NCBI GenBank assembly: GCA_037013495.1
Contig: CM072805.1
Coordinates: 13,302,601-13,366,600, forward strand
DNA from: Hippophae tibetana
Taxonomy: Eukaryota > Streptophyta > Magnoliopsida > Rosales > Elaeagnaceae
Reading direction: 5' to 3'
DNA: 64,000 nt
The translations under genes and the position numbers were made by a program. The notes under the pieces are model-generated. The model saw nothing but the letters and a program-made list of their open reading frames with translations. It had not been told where the DNA came from and made no database searches. Below are positions 46,198 through 60,400 of the stretch, piece by piece. Position 1 is the stretch's first letter. The number at the start of each line of letters is the position of its first letter.

Positions 46198-47789
46198 GTG
46201 ATGAATCTGAATATAATAATTTTAATTTTAAAGTAAAAATTATAGTTATAATTAATTTTTTTTATTTTGTTAGTTTAATAATCATTATATAAAAGTTATC
46301 TCATATATCATAATATTAAATTTTTATTATTAAAGTATATGAAAATATTATTTTTGATTAAATTTGTTTTTATTTAATTCTAAAATTTTACAAATATATA
46401 ATATATTTAAAAAATATATAAGAAAACTAAAATAAGAGAATAGGCAGAAAAAGAGAGCTCGAGGAGAATAATTATCAATCCCACCCTACTTGGGTTTTTG
46501 CACAGGTGTCGAATTTTGGATTTTATAAATTTTAATTTTCATGAGACAAATTGACATATTTATAGAATGAGTTGTTCCTATTAGGTTGGATTTATTCCCC
46601 TCTGTAATCTATTTGTTTTCTTGTTGATAAAATCATTTCTTCTTTTTACAAATAAAATAATCTATGGTTTTTCTAAATACTCGGAATGTTTTCTTGTTAT
46701 TTTATTTCAATATATAGTTATATATTTTTATTTGAAACTCTACTTTTTTTTCTTTTTTTATTTATAAGATATTAAATAAATGAAAACTGTATGAGTAATA
46801 TTTGAACTTGAGTTAAAGATATTAGGGATAGGGGTCATACGGTTGATTTATATTTCTTAAAAGTTCATAATGATAGGATAAGACTTGAAAGCCCAAAGTT
46901 GATTGTGTATTGTGCTAACAACCACTATAGTAATTATTTACAAATAAAAGCATTTTTTGTATTGAAAATAACAATATACAAGTGCAAATTTGTTGCTCTA
47001 ATTTACATTTTTTTATGATCTAATTAATAATTTCGTTATTACTTATTATTTTTAATATATTTCCTCCTTCAATCATATTAATTATTATTTTTATCACTTT
47101 TTATACTTGTGCTTTTGAAAATAATAAATGTATTAATGATGTATAATCTTACTTCATAACAAGAGATAAATTATACATTACTTAAAAATAAGTAGTGTAA
47201 TACTTATTAATTTTATAGATAAAGAACCTTACAGCTTTTATAACTTTTAATAAAGATTTACAAAAAAATTATAGTTATTAAATAGTGTACAAAAGTTATA
47301 TAACTTTTAAAATATATACTTTGAAAATTCATTATTTGTTTTATCGTATATGATCGTACTTTAAAAAATATTTTTAAAATTATAAATTAATAAAAAATTC
47401 AATTAAGTTATAATATCAATAAAACTCAAAGATTAATAGTAAATTTAAATTAATATATATAATTTTTAAAAATAATAAGATTTTTATATATTATTTAATA
47501 ACTATACAGATTTTATACATTTTTATTTAAAATTTTAAGATTTTCACCCTAATTTTATTTGTAATTGATATAGAGTATAGTAGACAGTTCTGTTTTTTTT
47601 TAAATATTATTTCAATTATCATTAATTTTATTGACATATCGATAATGCAGAATCAATAAATAATTTCTCGTAGCAAGAAATATTATTTCTGCGAACGGCG
47701 AGTGAATAGAGACCAACGGTTGAACGTCAAATTCTGATAAAGGCTAAAAGTTGAGTGAGAGAGGAAGGAGAAACCTTGCCAGTTAGTTT
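46024..47789. other. AT-rich upstream region of the aldo/keto reductase gene
   Basis: A TA microsatellite lies at about 46159-46186. The remainder is AT-rich with no recognised gene. The last 100 bases before the ATG (purine-rich GAGTGAGAGAGGAAGGAGAAACC) look like a 5' UTR. I could not place a TATA box with confidence. Confidence 0.5.
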
Positions 47790-48447
47790 ATGGCTTCGTC
47801 AGCAATTTTCACAGCTGGCCCTGCTGTTCTCTTCTACAACGACGGTAGTTGTAACTTTCGTCAGAATTCAACACTTCAACGACTGCCGTCGTCGCCTTCA
47901 TCATCAAATGCCGGAACGCGAAGCATCAGGAGGAATCGTAGCGCTCTGAGAGCCACCATTACGGCTAAGCGAAGCAGTAACAGTGCTTTGGAGTACCGGA
48001 AAGTTGGGGACTCCGACCTTGTGATTAGCGAAATCACTTTAGGAACCGTAAGATATTTTTGTTGTTGTTGCTAAGAATAGAATTTTCCTTTAGAATATTA
48101 CCAAGTCAGTTCATTAATTTGTAGACTAATTAAATTAATTTCGGTCATGATATCTTTTATTGTTTTATGGTTATGGTGTAGATGACGTTTGGGGAACAAA
48201 ATACGGAGAAAGAAGCTCATGAGATGCTTAACTATGCGTTCGAGCGTGGCATTAATGCTTTGGACACGGCTGAAGCCGTGAGTCTTTTTTCTTCTACGAG
48301 CTTGTAATCTGAAGGGTGAAATGCTAACTTAGATACACTAACATTTCAATTTCTGTGTTGCAGTACCCCATTCCAATGAAGAAAGAGACTCAAGGAACAA
48401 CTGATCTTTATATCGGTAGCTGGCTTATGTCTAAACCCAGAGATAAG
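47790..48447 (+). CDS. Aldo/keto reductase exons 1-3
   Basis: Exon 1 (47790-48047, 86 codons) holds the predicted transit peptide and the first strand (LEYRKVGDSDLVISEITLGT). Introns 1 (134 bases) and 2 (86 bases) are compact. Exon 2 (48182-48277) starts MTFGEQNTEKEAHEML and ends in the Asp114 motif NALDTAEA. Exon 3 (48364-48447) starts with the catalytic Tyr119 in YPIPM. The ATG at 47790 is preferred because it begins the longest frame with targeting-like residues. The overlapping frame at 47755 is out of phase. Confidence 0.92.
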
Positions 48448-51400
48448 GTTATTATTCTTATTACATTTTAGGATTAAAATTCAAGGGAAGTTTGATAAAC
48501 CTGGTCTTTGAGTTGATTTTTTTTTAATGTTATTTTCCTTCCTATTATACGTGATCATGTATAAATTATAAGTAATTTAAGAATAAGAATTGTGGTACCC
48601 ACAAGGATGATTAAGAATGTTAACTTTTAATTACTAGTTTGTTAATATGTTAATTAAAATTAAAAAAAAAGGTTTTTGATTATTTGAAAAAATAACATAA
48701 AGCAATAAAATAAATATTTGTGGTCATTTTAGTTCTATAACTATATGGTTTATACACTTTAATCTTTTAACTTTTTAATAGAACTTCATTAGTCCTGCAA
48801 TTAAAATTAATGACACAACAAGAAAAAATTGGACCTAAAATTATTCACATAGATTATAATCATAGAAAACTAGAGAAGAGGATTAAGAAAAGTTTATGAA
48901 TATCTTTAAAATCTCTTCCAAAAGTTGCTCCAAATATGCTCTTTGATCTCTCTTATTGCTTGTTGCAATTGTTGTTTTTTGAAGACCCCTTGGGTTATTT
49001 ATATGGTATATTTTCGAGCCTAACCCAAGTTGGATTAGAATTTGATTGATCCAATGGCTAAGATTAAAAGTTGATGTTAAAAAGAGCCAGATTTGAGCCC
49101 TGATTGGATTGCTTGATTGATCAAGACGCTTCTCGATTGATCTAATCTTAAATGATATCCAATCCAAAAGCTCTTAATTGAAGCTCAATATCAACCTATG
49201 GCTCGATTGATCGAGCCCCTTTTTGGATTGATTGAGTCTTACTTTTCATTCTTCCCTTGACTCCTCGATCGATCTCAATTGGATCTAGATCGATCATCTT
49301 GTTTTTGTTCTAAATGTATGTTTTTGCCTCTTTTTGGTCATTTTGTCCTTAAACACAAAATAAATACATAAAATGTATAGAAAACAATAATTCGTTCTAA
49401 ATATATAGGAATTGATACATAAATGTAGGTATGAAATGGTTCTCTTCAAACTTCCCCATACTTACTCTTTATTAGTCCTCGAATAAAGGCAAAAGAAGTT
49501 ATTACAAACACAATTTGCAATATTTCATCTCAAGAACGTAATAACATTAATGTTCCAAAATCTAATGGACATTAGCTATGATCTATAACCATTCATTTTC
49601 TCTAGCATTCTTTATAGTAATATAGCTCAAAATGAGTGTGTAACATCCTTATTAATAATAGTCAAATTATGTAATTTAAGCCAATGAAATTATATCAATC
49701 ACCATAGGTTTTTTCTTAAAATTACATAACCACTTACTAAAAGGTATTTCCTAAAATCAAAAGGTTTTTTATTTGATTGTTGTGTGGTTAAAGCTTGTTA
49801 GTTCAATCCAATGAAAGGAAAATAGGAAAAACAAAAGCTCAAGAGTACATGAAGTAAGAGTAAGAAAGCTACGAACAACACTATCATAAGTCTAATTATG
49901 TCAACAAAGTAGGGTTAAATTTCATTATTTTGGATATAAACATCATTATTGTCTTCTTTTTCTTCCTTTTTGTCATTCTTTTTTAATATTCAGCTCCTTT
50001 TGATTTTTCTTTTGAGCTTTTCCCTTTATTATTATTTTTAATTTATGAGGTACATATTCTAGAAAAAGGTTGTTTTGCATGTGTCAAGTATAGTATTAAT
50101 TAAAGTGTAATTATGAGATTCTTAAATCTTATTCGAGTGTTTTCATAGTTTGTTATCTTTTTATGCAACTCCATTTTTTCTTTAACTATAGGTATGGTCA
50201 ATGTGTTTGGTTCAAATGATAAGGAATGAATACAACTAATTAGTTCATGTAGGTTCAAATTGATTTACTAAATTAGTTATAATAAGAACAACATTAAAGG
50301 TATGGCATTTTGCCCAAAAAGTTAATCCTAATGCTTTAATCATTTTTCAAAAAATACTCGATTAGCATTTACTTTGATAAACCTAAAAAAAGTTCTAGGA
50401 ACTTAATCATCCTCATTGGAATTAAAATAACATTATTAGAAATTTACATAGTACTTCAAAAATTCAAATACATAAATCATCATATCACCGATGTAGTTAC
50501 TTTGCATGTAAATTTTGAGTTAGATTATCACAAAATATGCCTTCAATTAAGAACAATATAAAGATTCTACTAACATTCATTATTATTCAAAACTTCATGT
50601 TTTTAAGCATTTATGATCAATTATACCAAAAAACAAGGATGAAATATGTGATTATTGTTTCCAAGCACATCTATTCACTTGAAAATGCATTAAATAATCT
50701 TAAAAATTAAAAAAAATTTGTTACCTAGAGCATACTAATTTTAAAACATACTAAACCTAATAAAGCATAAAAATATAGAAGATATTAATATGTTAACACT
50801 CCTTACACCTTACTCTTAGTGGGTTGCCTCCCACCAAACTGTTGGTCATCGTCAGCCTAACTTGTCCTACTCTCATCCAAAGTTCTCTCCACTGTCATCT
50901 AGGTACTTCATTGCTTCAAAGATATTGAAGCGAATTATCTCATTATCAAACTCCAGAGTTAGTTCTCTATTATGCACATCCATCTTGGTGTGTGATGTTT
51001 TCATAAATGGTCTCCCTAATAATAATGGTGTGGATATGGTGTAGGAATCATCACTAATATCCAACATATAGAAGTCCACTGAGAAGATCATCTTATCCAT
51101 CGACATTAAGACATCCTCAAGAATACCCTTAGGATAAACGTTAGTCTTGTCAACAAGTTGTATAATCACACCAGTTCTTTTAAGGGATCTAAATTTATTG
51201 AAGCATAAATATTATAGGGCATGACATTAATAGATGTTCCTAAATCTAGCATAATTTTTTCAAGCCTTGTATTACCTACCCTTATCGGGATGGTAAAATT
51301 ATGTAGTTCCTAGCACTTGGGTGAGAGCTTTCTTTTTAGCACTGCAGATACATTTTCTCCCACACTTACCACTTCATCATCTTTGAGTTTGCGTTTGATG

Positions 51401-54400
51401 GTGCATAGTTTCTTAAGAAACGTTACATATTTGGGGCTTGTTTTATAGCATCTAATAATGGTATCTTCACTTGCGCCTTTCAAAAGGTCTCCATAATTAA
51501 CCTTTCATGTTCTTCTTTCTTTGTGTTTCTAAACCTGTTAGGAAAAGGAAAAACAAGTTCATAAGTAGAAAGGGAGGTTTGGATACTACTTTTGGAGCCC
51601 CTTATCTTCTTGTGGGGTGGTCTTCTCTTCTTCGAGCTCTTTATTTTAAGCAGTCCTTTCATTTGATTTGACATTTTTGAAGACTTGTTTGCAATGTTGT
51701 AAAAGACTATTTTAAGTACCAAGGTGTTTTCCTTAAGTGAGGTGAGGTTAAGCTTTGACGCGGTCCGAGGAATAAGATTCAAACTTTAACTTTAAAAAAA
51801 TTTAAATATTAATAGAAGTAATTTTTAATCTAATAAGCAATAAATATCATGGAAAGTAACTCAAAGGTTAACTTTAAATAATGTTAAAATATTAATATAA
51901 ACAAATAATCATGAGAATAACCATAAAATATGTAAAGTAAATATTATGAGTTATGGTTCTATTGCTCGAATATCAATTTAGAGCAGAAGCAAAAATACAA
52001 ATATAAAGTAAAATAGAGAGATAATGTCAATTATAATACTGGACTTTAATAATTGATAAAACTTGGAGTTGTCAGAGACAAAGGAAAATAAAGGTGATAG
52101 GTGAAGGAAGTTTGAAGAATGTTAAAGAAGTAACCCTAATAACCTTTGCTTATGAGATTATGATATTTTCCTTTTTGTTTTTCTTATCTATGACTTTCTA
52201 TTTTTTTATTTTGTGAAATTGGGTCTGGATTTTATGGGTAATGCATGAACCAACTTAAAAAATTAACCATTAAGTCTAAAGCCTCAATCATCTCAAGGCG
52301 GGCATAAGCCTTAATTTACCATATGAGGCTATAGCCCAAGAACTATTTTTTAAGCTTGAAAAGCCTTAAAATAGTCTTTTACAATAATGCTTGTTTGGGC
52401 TTCTACAACTGCTTGTCACTTTTCAAAGTAATGACATTAACAATCTCCTAGGAATTTATTATAGTTTGTGAATGGAGCTTATGAGATACCTATGCTTCCA
52501 ACTTTCTTGTAGTTGTGGCTAATTGACTAATTTGTGTCTCTAGGCTATGAATTAAAGTTTTGGTATTCTGCTAAAATTTAGCATTGTTAGTGGTTAAAGC
52601 AATGAGCAAGTGGTTTAGGGATTTGTCTTGGGGCTTTTGGGTTTGATATTGTTGAGGTGGCCTAGGGTTGGGGAAACTAGGTTGGTTATTTGAGATTGTT
52701 TGATTGTTGCTTGAATAGCTTAGATTTGGATAATCCTTCCATCTTGTATTGCAAGTGTTAAAATAAAGATCATACTTGGGCCTCTGTGCTTGAAATCCTC
52801 CAATAACATTGGCTTGTTCATAGTTATTATTTTGAAGAGTAAGACATGTGTCAGTGAGATGTCTCAATGTAGAGCATATGTCACAAGTCTTAACCTATCC
52901 AATTGTTGCACCAAAGCACTAAGATTATTCTATTGTTGCTCAAGGTGGGAATTTATGCTTACCTCATTTACCTTACTCGGTGGAGGTACCAATTGTTGAG
53001 AATTGGCAGGCATAATTGCAGTTAAGTTTCTTACCTTAGCTATGTTTTGTTTATTAATGCCCATCTACTAGCTCATCTATCGTGCTTCTTTCCATAGGCA
53101 CAAATCCCTTATAAAATATTGGAGTAGAAACTGCTCACTAATTTGGTAGTGGGGTAACTAGTACATGATCTCTTGAATCTCTCCCAATACTCATGTAGTG
53201 TTTCCTTATTGCTTTTTTTTATATCACAAATATCTTTTTTTATAAGTGTGGCCCTGGAGCCTAGAAAGTACCTTTCTAGAAATAATTTTGTCATATGAGC
53301 CCATGTTGTGATGGCTCCTGAAGGGAGGTAATAGAACCACTCCTTAGCACTATCAACAATTGAAAATGAAAAGACCCTAAGCTTGATTTGTTCCTTTACG
53401 ATCCCAACTGGTTTCATGTTGGAGTAAACTACGTTAAATTCCTTCAAGTGTTTGTTAGTGTCTTTTCCAACTAAACCCCTGAAAGTATGTAGTAAATATA
53501 TTAGTCCAGATTTAAGTTCAACCTACCTCTAAGTTAGGATATATGATACATAGGGGTTCCTACTCCAAATCTAATGTAGCTAGCTCCTTAATAGTTTGAT
53601 TAATTATTCTCATGTCTTCTTTCTCAAATTCAAATTCACTTGAAAAGGTGGATTTTATTATGCTCTCTTACATTGGGTTGATTACATTGGGTTGATTGGT
53701 CCTCTTGATCTCAAGTTATAAGAATGTTCTTATTGCATTCAATGGTAAAATGAGAATAATCGTTGAATGCAATAAGAACACTAAATAGAAAATTAAAAAA
53801 ATAGTAATTATTAGAAAAATTGTTAGAACAATCACCGACAACGACATTAAAGACTTAATACGATTGAGAGCATGTAATATACGTAATCATGTACAAATCA
53901 TAAGTAATTTAAAAATAAGGGTTGTCGTATCTACGAGGATTGTTAACAATATTCACTTTTAATTACTAGTTCGTTGGTAAGTTAATTTAAATTAAAAAAT
54001 AGAGGTTTTTGATTATTTGAGAAAATAACATAAAACAATAAAATAATGTGCACATGTGATCACGAGACTATCATCACCACTATCCTATAATTTAATGTCG
54101 TGAATATAAATTAGTTTCTTAAGCTCTAAATTGTTTTTATAATTTGAAAACATTATTGGATTTTTAATCTTAGCTTTAAAAGTCCAAGTCCACTTAAGAT
54201 TTTCCATCATTTTTAGATTTAATTCATTAATTGCATTAAGATTTAAAAAATGATAACTAAACCAGGCAAGAATAGAACAATTGTAATCTTTAACATAAGT
54301 GTTCAACCTTATTTGTGACAGTAACCAGAAGGTATCACTTTGAATAGAAGTATTAACGATTATATACTAACATCTTAAATTAGATATATTTATGCAAAAA

Positions 54401-57400
54401 ACTAGTTATACATCCTAATTCATAACATGCATAATTTTGGCATTCGAACATAAAATTAGACACATTAAAATTGGAACTCAAATTATTCATAACATTAAGT
54501 TAATTAAACCATAATCTAGGGCTTGGAATTGCCCACAATTACATTATTAAAATTAGCTAAACATTGATTCTACAAGAATCATTATTATAATCATGAAAAA
54601 CTATAGATAAGAGGATTGAGAAAAACTTATAAAAATCTTTAAAATCTCTTCCAAAAGTTATCGTAGATGTATCCTTTGATATTTTTTATTACAGTTGTTT
54701 TTTTAAGGCCCATTGGGCGGTTTGTATAGTGTATTTTTTAGTCTAATCCAAGTTGAATTAGAATTGGATTGATCCAATGGATAAGATTAAAAGTTGGTAC
54801 TAAAAAAAAGTCATATTTGAGTGTTGATTGGACGGCTCGATTGATCTAGCCTTAAATGATTTCAAGCTCGAGAGCACTCGATTGAAGCTTGAATGATCGA
54901 CTTATGACTCCATCGATCAAGTCTTTTTTGGATCGATTGAGTCCTTTTTCGATGAACTGAGTCTTGCTTTTCAATTTTCCCTTGACTTTTCTATTGATTT
55001 CGACATAAGCACATAATTAAAATTAGCTAGGCATTGATTCTACAAGAATCATCATTATAATCATATAAAACTATAGAAAAAATGATTAAGAAAAGTTGTG
55101 AAGATTTCCAAAGTTCTAGATGTGCTATTTGGTGTCTTTTGTTCCTTGTTACAATTGTTGTTTTTTTGAAGACTCCTTGGGTTGTTTAAATAATTTATTT
55201 TTCAATCTAATCTAAGTTAGATTGGAATATGATTGATCTAATGACTAGGATTAAAAGTTGGTGCTAAAAAAATGTTAGATTTGAGTGCTGATTGGACTGG
55301 TCAATCAATCGAGATTCTTCTCGATCGATCTAACATTACGCATTTCATCCCGAGAGTTCACTAGATCGAAGCTCGATCGATCAAGTTCCTTTTTGAATCG
55401 ATCTAGTCTTGCTTTCCGTTCTTTTCCCAATTCCTTGATTGATCTCGATTGGATCTAGTTTGATCGAGTATCCTATTTTTACTCTAAATGTACGTTTTGC
55501 CTCTTTTTGCTCATTTCGTCACTAAACACCTATATAACACATAATAAACATATAAAACACATAGGGAATTATAATTTATTGTAAATATGTGAGAATTAAT
55601 GCACAAATATATGCATAAAATGGTCCCGATCAAAATATGTTTGAGCTATTTTAGTAATTGTAGAATTTCTGGCCTTAAAACCGTTGTATGTCATACTTTT
55701 TACATTTTGAAAACAAGTTATGCGTGTCTCAATTTTGATACTATTTTTATTTTCTTTTATTTTTGATGGTAGTCCAATTTATTGATTGCTATTAGCCATA
55801 GATTCTTGCCTCTAAGAAATGAATCAATACCCATCACGTACCATTTACACTACAACCTCCCAAAGAAACTAAAATAAGAGTTATACTGCGAAAAAAAACG
55901 ATGTTGGACCAAGAGCATTTTTATTCCTATCTAATTTCCCTTTAATAATAATAGAAAATGGTGGATGTAAAAATCCACTGCAGATCATGCCCTTTAAGTT
56001 GCACGTTGCTTTCTACCACATCGTTTTAAATGAAGTTTTACTATAACATTCTTTTCTTTTGGAACATAGATGTAATTGATTCAATTATGGAAATAGTAAT
56101 TGGTTGGGTCAATGAATAATAATGCATACACCTTATCTGTTCTATAAAATAGGAATGAATATTTTCTGACAAAATCTGAGATAAAATTGAATTTCACCCA
56201 TATATGTATGTACGTGTGTGTATATATATATATATATATTATATTTTATCAATCAATATCAATATATCAATATTAAATTTTTCTATTTTCATATTCAAAT
56301 TGAAAATGAAAAAACCATAAATAATTAAAAAAATGAAAAAATAGAAATGCATATATAAAAAAAATATCAATATTCAATATAAAATATATACAGAGATAAT
56401 CAATTTATATTTATCTAAATCAATAAATAGAATCTATCTAATAGACTAAGGAATCTATTATTTCATAGAATATTTGAATCTAAATAAATATATAAAACTA
56501 AATAACTAAACGGATTCTATAATCCAAATATTTTGATCTAATTATATTATTATTAGATTGTTATAATCATGTTATTACTAGATTGTTTTAATGGGTCGAG
56601 CATATTCTAGGGTAGAAGGATCTGAACCTCCGAATAATAGGACCAAAATCCGATGCCTTACCATTTGGCCACGCCTCATTTATATTGTTATTTGATACTA
56701 ATAAACACTAATATATATATTAATTATTTGTCAACTTCACTCTAAAGAGTTGTGAAATAGGGAAGGGTTGTTAAGTTTTGGACGGAAAGTTAATGTATTT
56801 ATCTTAAGAAGAACAATTTAATTCATTTGTTATTTTTGTATTAGCTTTACTTTTATAGATTTTTTTTAATAATTTACAATAATGATTACAAAATTAAATA
56901 AAAAATAAAAATTTGATCATTGCACTTGTGTTGTTACTTTTTTATAATATTTTAATACTAAACTATTATAAAAAATAACAAAAGGATTAAATTGTTTTAA
57001 TTGACATAACAAAAGGACCTTGAATACATTTGTCTCTTTTATTAACGACAATATTTACCTTTTATTTATGATAGCATGTAATTTTCACAAGTCAAAATAG
57101 TAGCAAATTGTAATAATTAATCCAAATTAAACTTACGTCTACTTTTCAAGTAAGGAACTAACAGTGCAATGCACCAGTTTTAGAAGGGGCCCTATAGCTC
57201 TTTTTCCGTATCGAATTAGGGCTTATCATTTGCTTAGATGTTAAGTTCTATTTGCTTGGAGCCTACCGAGCATTTATTTCTTGTTCCCTCTCTTCTCTTC
57301 CCTTGCTTCATCAATACCATTGATGCTTGATCTTGTGACATGTTATGAATGAGTAGGTCGTTATAGCAACAAAAGTTTGTGGTTATTCAGAGAGGTCCAG

Positions 57401-60400
57401 TTATCTTCGTGACAATGCGGAAGTTTTGCGTGTTGATGCTGCAAACATAAGAGAAAGTGTAGAGAAAAGCCTTAAGCGTCTTAACACTGACTACATTGAT
57501 TTATTACAAATTCATTGGTAAGCTTACAGTTTTATTTGGACTTATTTTGAGTTTTTGACCATTGACGATTACCGTTAATTTATACGATGTCCTGTATGAT
57601 AGGACCAAAAGAGAACTGACATATGACATGTAAATATAGATGAATCAAACACAAACTTCACTGATATCATTTTGTAATTGCTAGTAAAGAAGCTATTATC
57701 ATGTTGTAGATCATCTTTTTATATAATAACGTAACATAATCGCTTTCTTCATTCTGGTGTTTCTGAAAGCATTTAAGTATCTTATTCTTTACCTCTTAGT
57801 TTGTATTACTATTCACTATAAGTCCATATGTCATGTAACTGACGATTTAATTGTCTGCAAATGACCTAAATCTGTAATCTTTATAAGTTTGCACTTCTGA
57901 GCTTCAGTTTTGTACGAACCCAGGCCAGACCGGTATGTGGCTTTGTTTGGTGAGTTCTTCTATGATTCTTCAAAATGGAGGCCCAGTGTGCCATTTGTGG
58001 AACAACTTCAGGCTTTTCAAGAACTTATTAATGAAGGAAAGGTAAGTCTATTTCAAATAGATTGGAATTGGCATAAGCTATGGGGTTAATTATTGAAGAT
58101 TTTTAAGACCTGATGTTGATTTTAATGAAAAGAACCCAAAATATGATTAATATTTTTGGATACCTAGAGTTTATGTCGTCTAGAACAACAAGAAAAGGCA
58201 TTATTTCTCCGGGTCTCAGTGGTTCCTGTAATCTAAGCATAAGGTTTACAGTTTTGAGTTCTGTTAGTTTGTTGTTTAAAAGGACAAAAGGATTCAATTT
58301 TATTCTCTAAATAGTGAATAGCTAGTCTCATTATGTCATTAATGAGACATAAGGTTTACAGTTTTGAATTCTGTTATAGTTTGTTGTTTAAAAGGACAAA
58401 AGGATTCAATTTTATTCTCTAAATAGTGAATAGCTAGTCTCATTATGTCATGAAAATTCTTAAGCTTATGTGACATGGGACTTTTTTTTCTTTGAAACTG
58501 TTATAGGTGCGTTATATTGGTGTCTCCAATGAGACTTCATATGGAGTAATGGAGTTTGTACATGCAGCTAAAAATGAGGGACTGCCAAAAATTGTTAGTA
58601 TCCAGAATAATTACAGTCTGCTTGTTCGATGTCGTTTTGAAGGTGAGTTATTCTTGACGTAATAAGTAGTGATTAAATGATGTCCATTTCTTTATGAAAC
58701 AGAATATTAGTATGTTTGAAATCAAATGTTATTGCATTTTCTCCATCATCCATATTGTACTCTTTCTTTCATGCATGGTCGCATGTGTTTAATTTCTTCT
58801 AGTTTGGTTTGCTACGATTGCAAGAATCTTCATAGCTGAAATATCTTGTATATTGTGATGAAAATTGAAATGAAAAGAAAATAAGAAGAAAACAGTGAAG
58901 CAAAAGAAGGAAAAAGCTAATTCACCATGAGATGATTTATTTCTTTGTTGATTGCTCGAGTACAATATCAATATATATACACATTGAATCACAGTTCACT
59001 CACTTGCACTCATAACAAACTTCACTATTTTTCCACTGCCTCACGGCTATGCTAACAACTTTTACAATCATTGCACACACATCTTGCACTGCTTGCACAT
59101 GAGTTTGTTAGCATTTGATTCCTTTTGATCCATGCACTCTGGTATGCAATCTGGTGTTGTAAGGCACCACATTATCAGCTAGTCCACCAGTGTTGTCTGT
59201 TTGTTCAATTACATCATCAATTTTGCCATCACAGCTCATGCTTGCCATATCATTCTCTTCTATTTTTGTTTACATCCTCCCTCAAACTGAGTGGCATGAT
59301 AATGACATTGAATATGCTTCTTAGAAAACTGTATTGAGAAATAGATAAGGACTTGGTGAAAATGTCTGTGGGTTGTTCATGTGAAGGGACATGTAGAATA
59401 ACTAATTTATTAGCCAACACCCTGTATATAACAAAGGGAAGATCTAATTCAATATGTTTGGTTCTGGAAAGACACACTGGATTTGTAGATAAGACAACAG
59501 TACTTATTTGTCATACCAAATAACTGGACATTCTGGGAAGAAAATATGCAGCCCACTTAAAAGTGATTCAATCCACATTATTTCAACAACATTATTGATT
59601 AATGATCTGTACTCAACTTCTTTATTTGATCTGGAAATGTTTCGTTGCTTTTTACTATCCCAATAAATAGGATTCACACCAAAAAGACAATCATTCCTGG
59701 TGTTGATTTCTGTCATCTGGATAAGATGCCCAATCAGCATCTACAAACCCTTGTAGCGATAATTGAGTAAAGGGTCTAAGAACCAATCCATGATAAAGAA
59801 TACCTTTTTAGGTATCGTAGTATGCTTTTGACAGCATGCCAAATGAGGTAAGACAAGCTTTGACATGAACTAAGACACTTTGTTGACAAGATATGATATA
59901 TTAGGCCATGAAGTTGTAAGGTACTGAAGAACCCTTACAATACTTCGATATCAAGTAGGATGTGAATAGAACTCACCTTCATAAGCTGATAACTTTGTAT
60001 CAGATGCCACTAGTGTAGCAATTGGTTTACCATCACTCATGCCAGTCTTAGCAAGTAATTCTTTACCATATTTTCTTTGTGTGAGTAACAAACCACCCCA
60101 TCAAGAAGAGAATTGACTTCAATGCCTAGGAAACATGTCAAAAGATCTATATACTTAGAGTAAATTGAGTATAGAAGAGAAATGGGAGCTTGGGATGACA
60201 CAATTTTTATCAAATCGATGCTAGCAATGTGCTACCATGTGATCCTTTTTGCTTTGTATTGCATTTGGAATGTTATTAAACCATTACTAGGTCGCCTTTA
60301 TTTTGAGCATTTTTAACGGACAAGTTAACAGAAAGTAAGGGTGATCATGACACAACCTTCTTTCAAGTACACTCATAGCTAAGCAATAAAGCTTTAGAAT

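Larger units (their letters stand above)
48541..55632 (-). mobile_element. Athila-like Ty3-gypsy deletion derivative inside intron 3
   Basis: The left LTR (about 48541-49448) and right LTR (about 53873-55632) share TTTAATTACTAGTT, GGTTTTTGATTATTTG, AAATCTCTTCCAAAAGTT and ATCCAATGG/GATTAAAAGTTG blocks. The LTR start on the minus strand is TG (complement of ..CA at 49448 and 55632), preceded by the purine stretch complementary to AACTTCCCCATACTT (49447-49461). A degenerate tRNA-Asp primer-binding site (complement of TCACCGACAACGACATTA, 53832-53849) lies next to the right LTR. Only gag and protease remain; RT, RNase H and integrase are absent. It is antisense to the host gene. Confidence 0.85.

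Noticed and set aside
56607-56678. Functional nuclear tRNA-Gln gene
   Set aside because: Plastid-type sequence with broken acceptor pairs and an altered T-loop, embedded in an intron; better read as a plastid-derived pseudogene.
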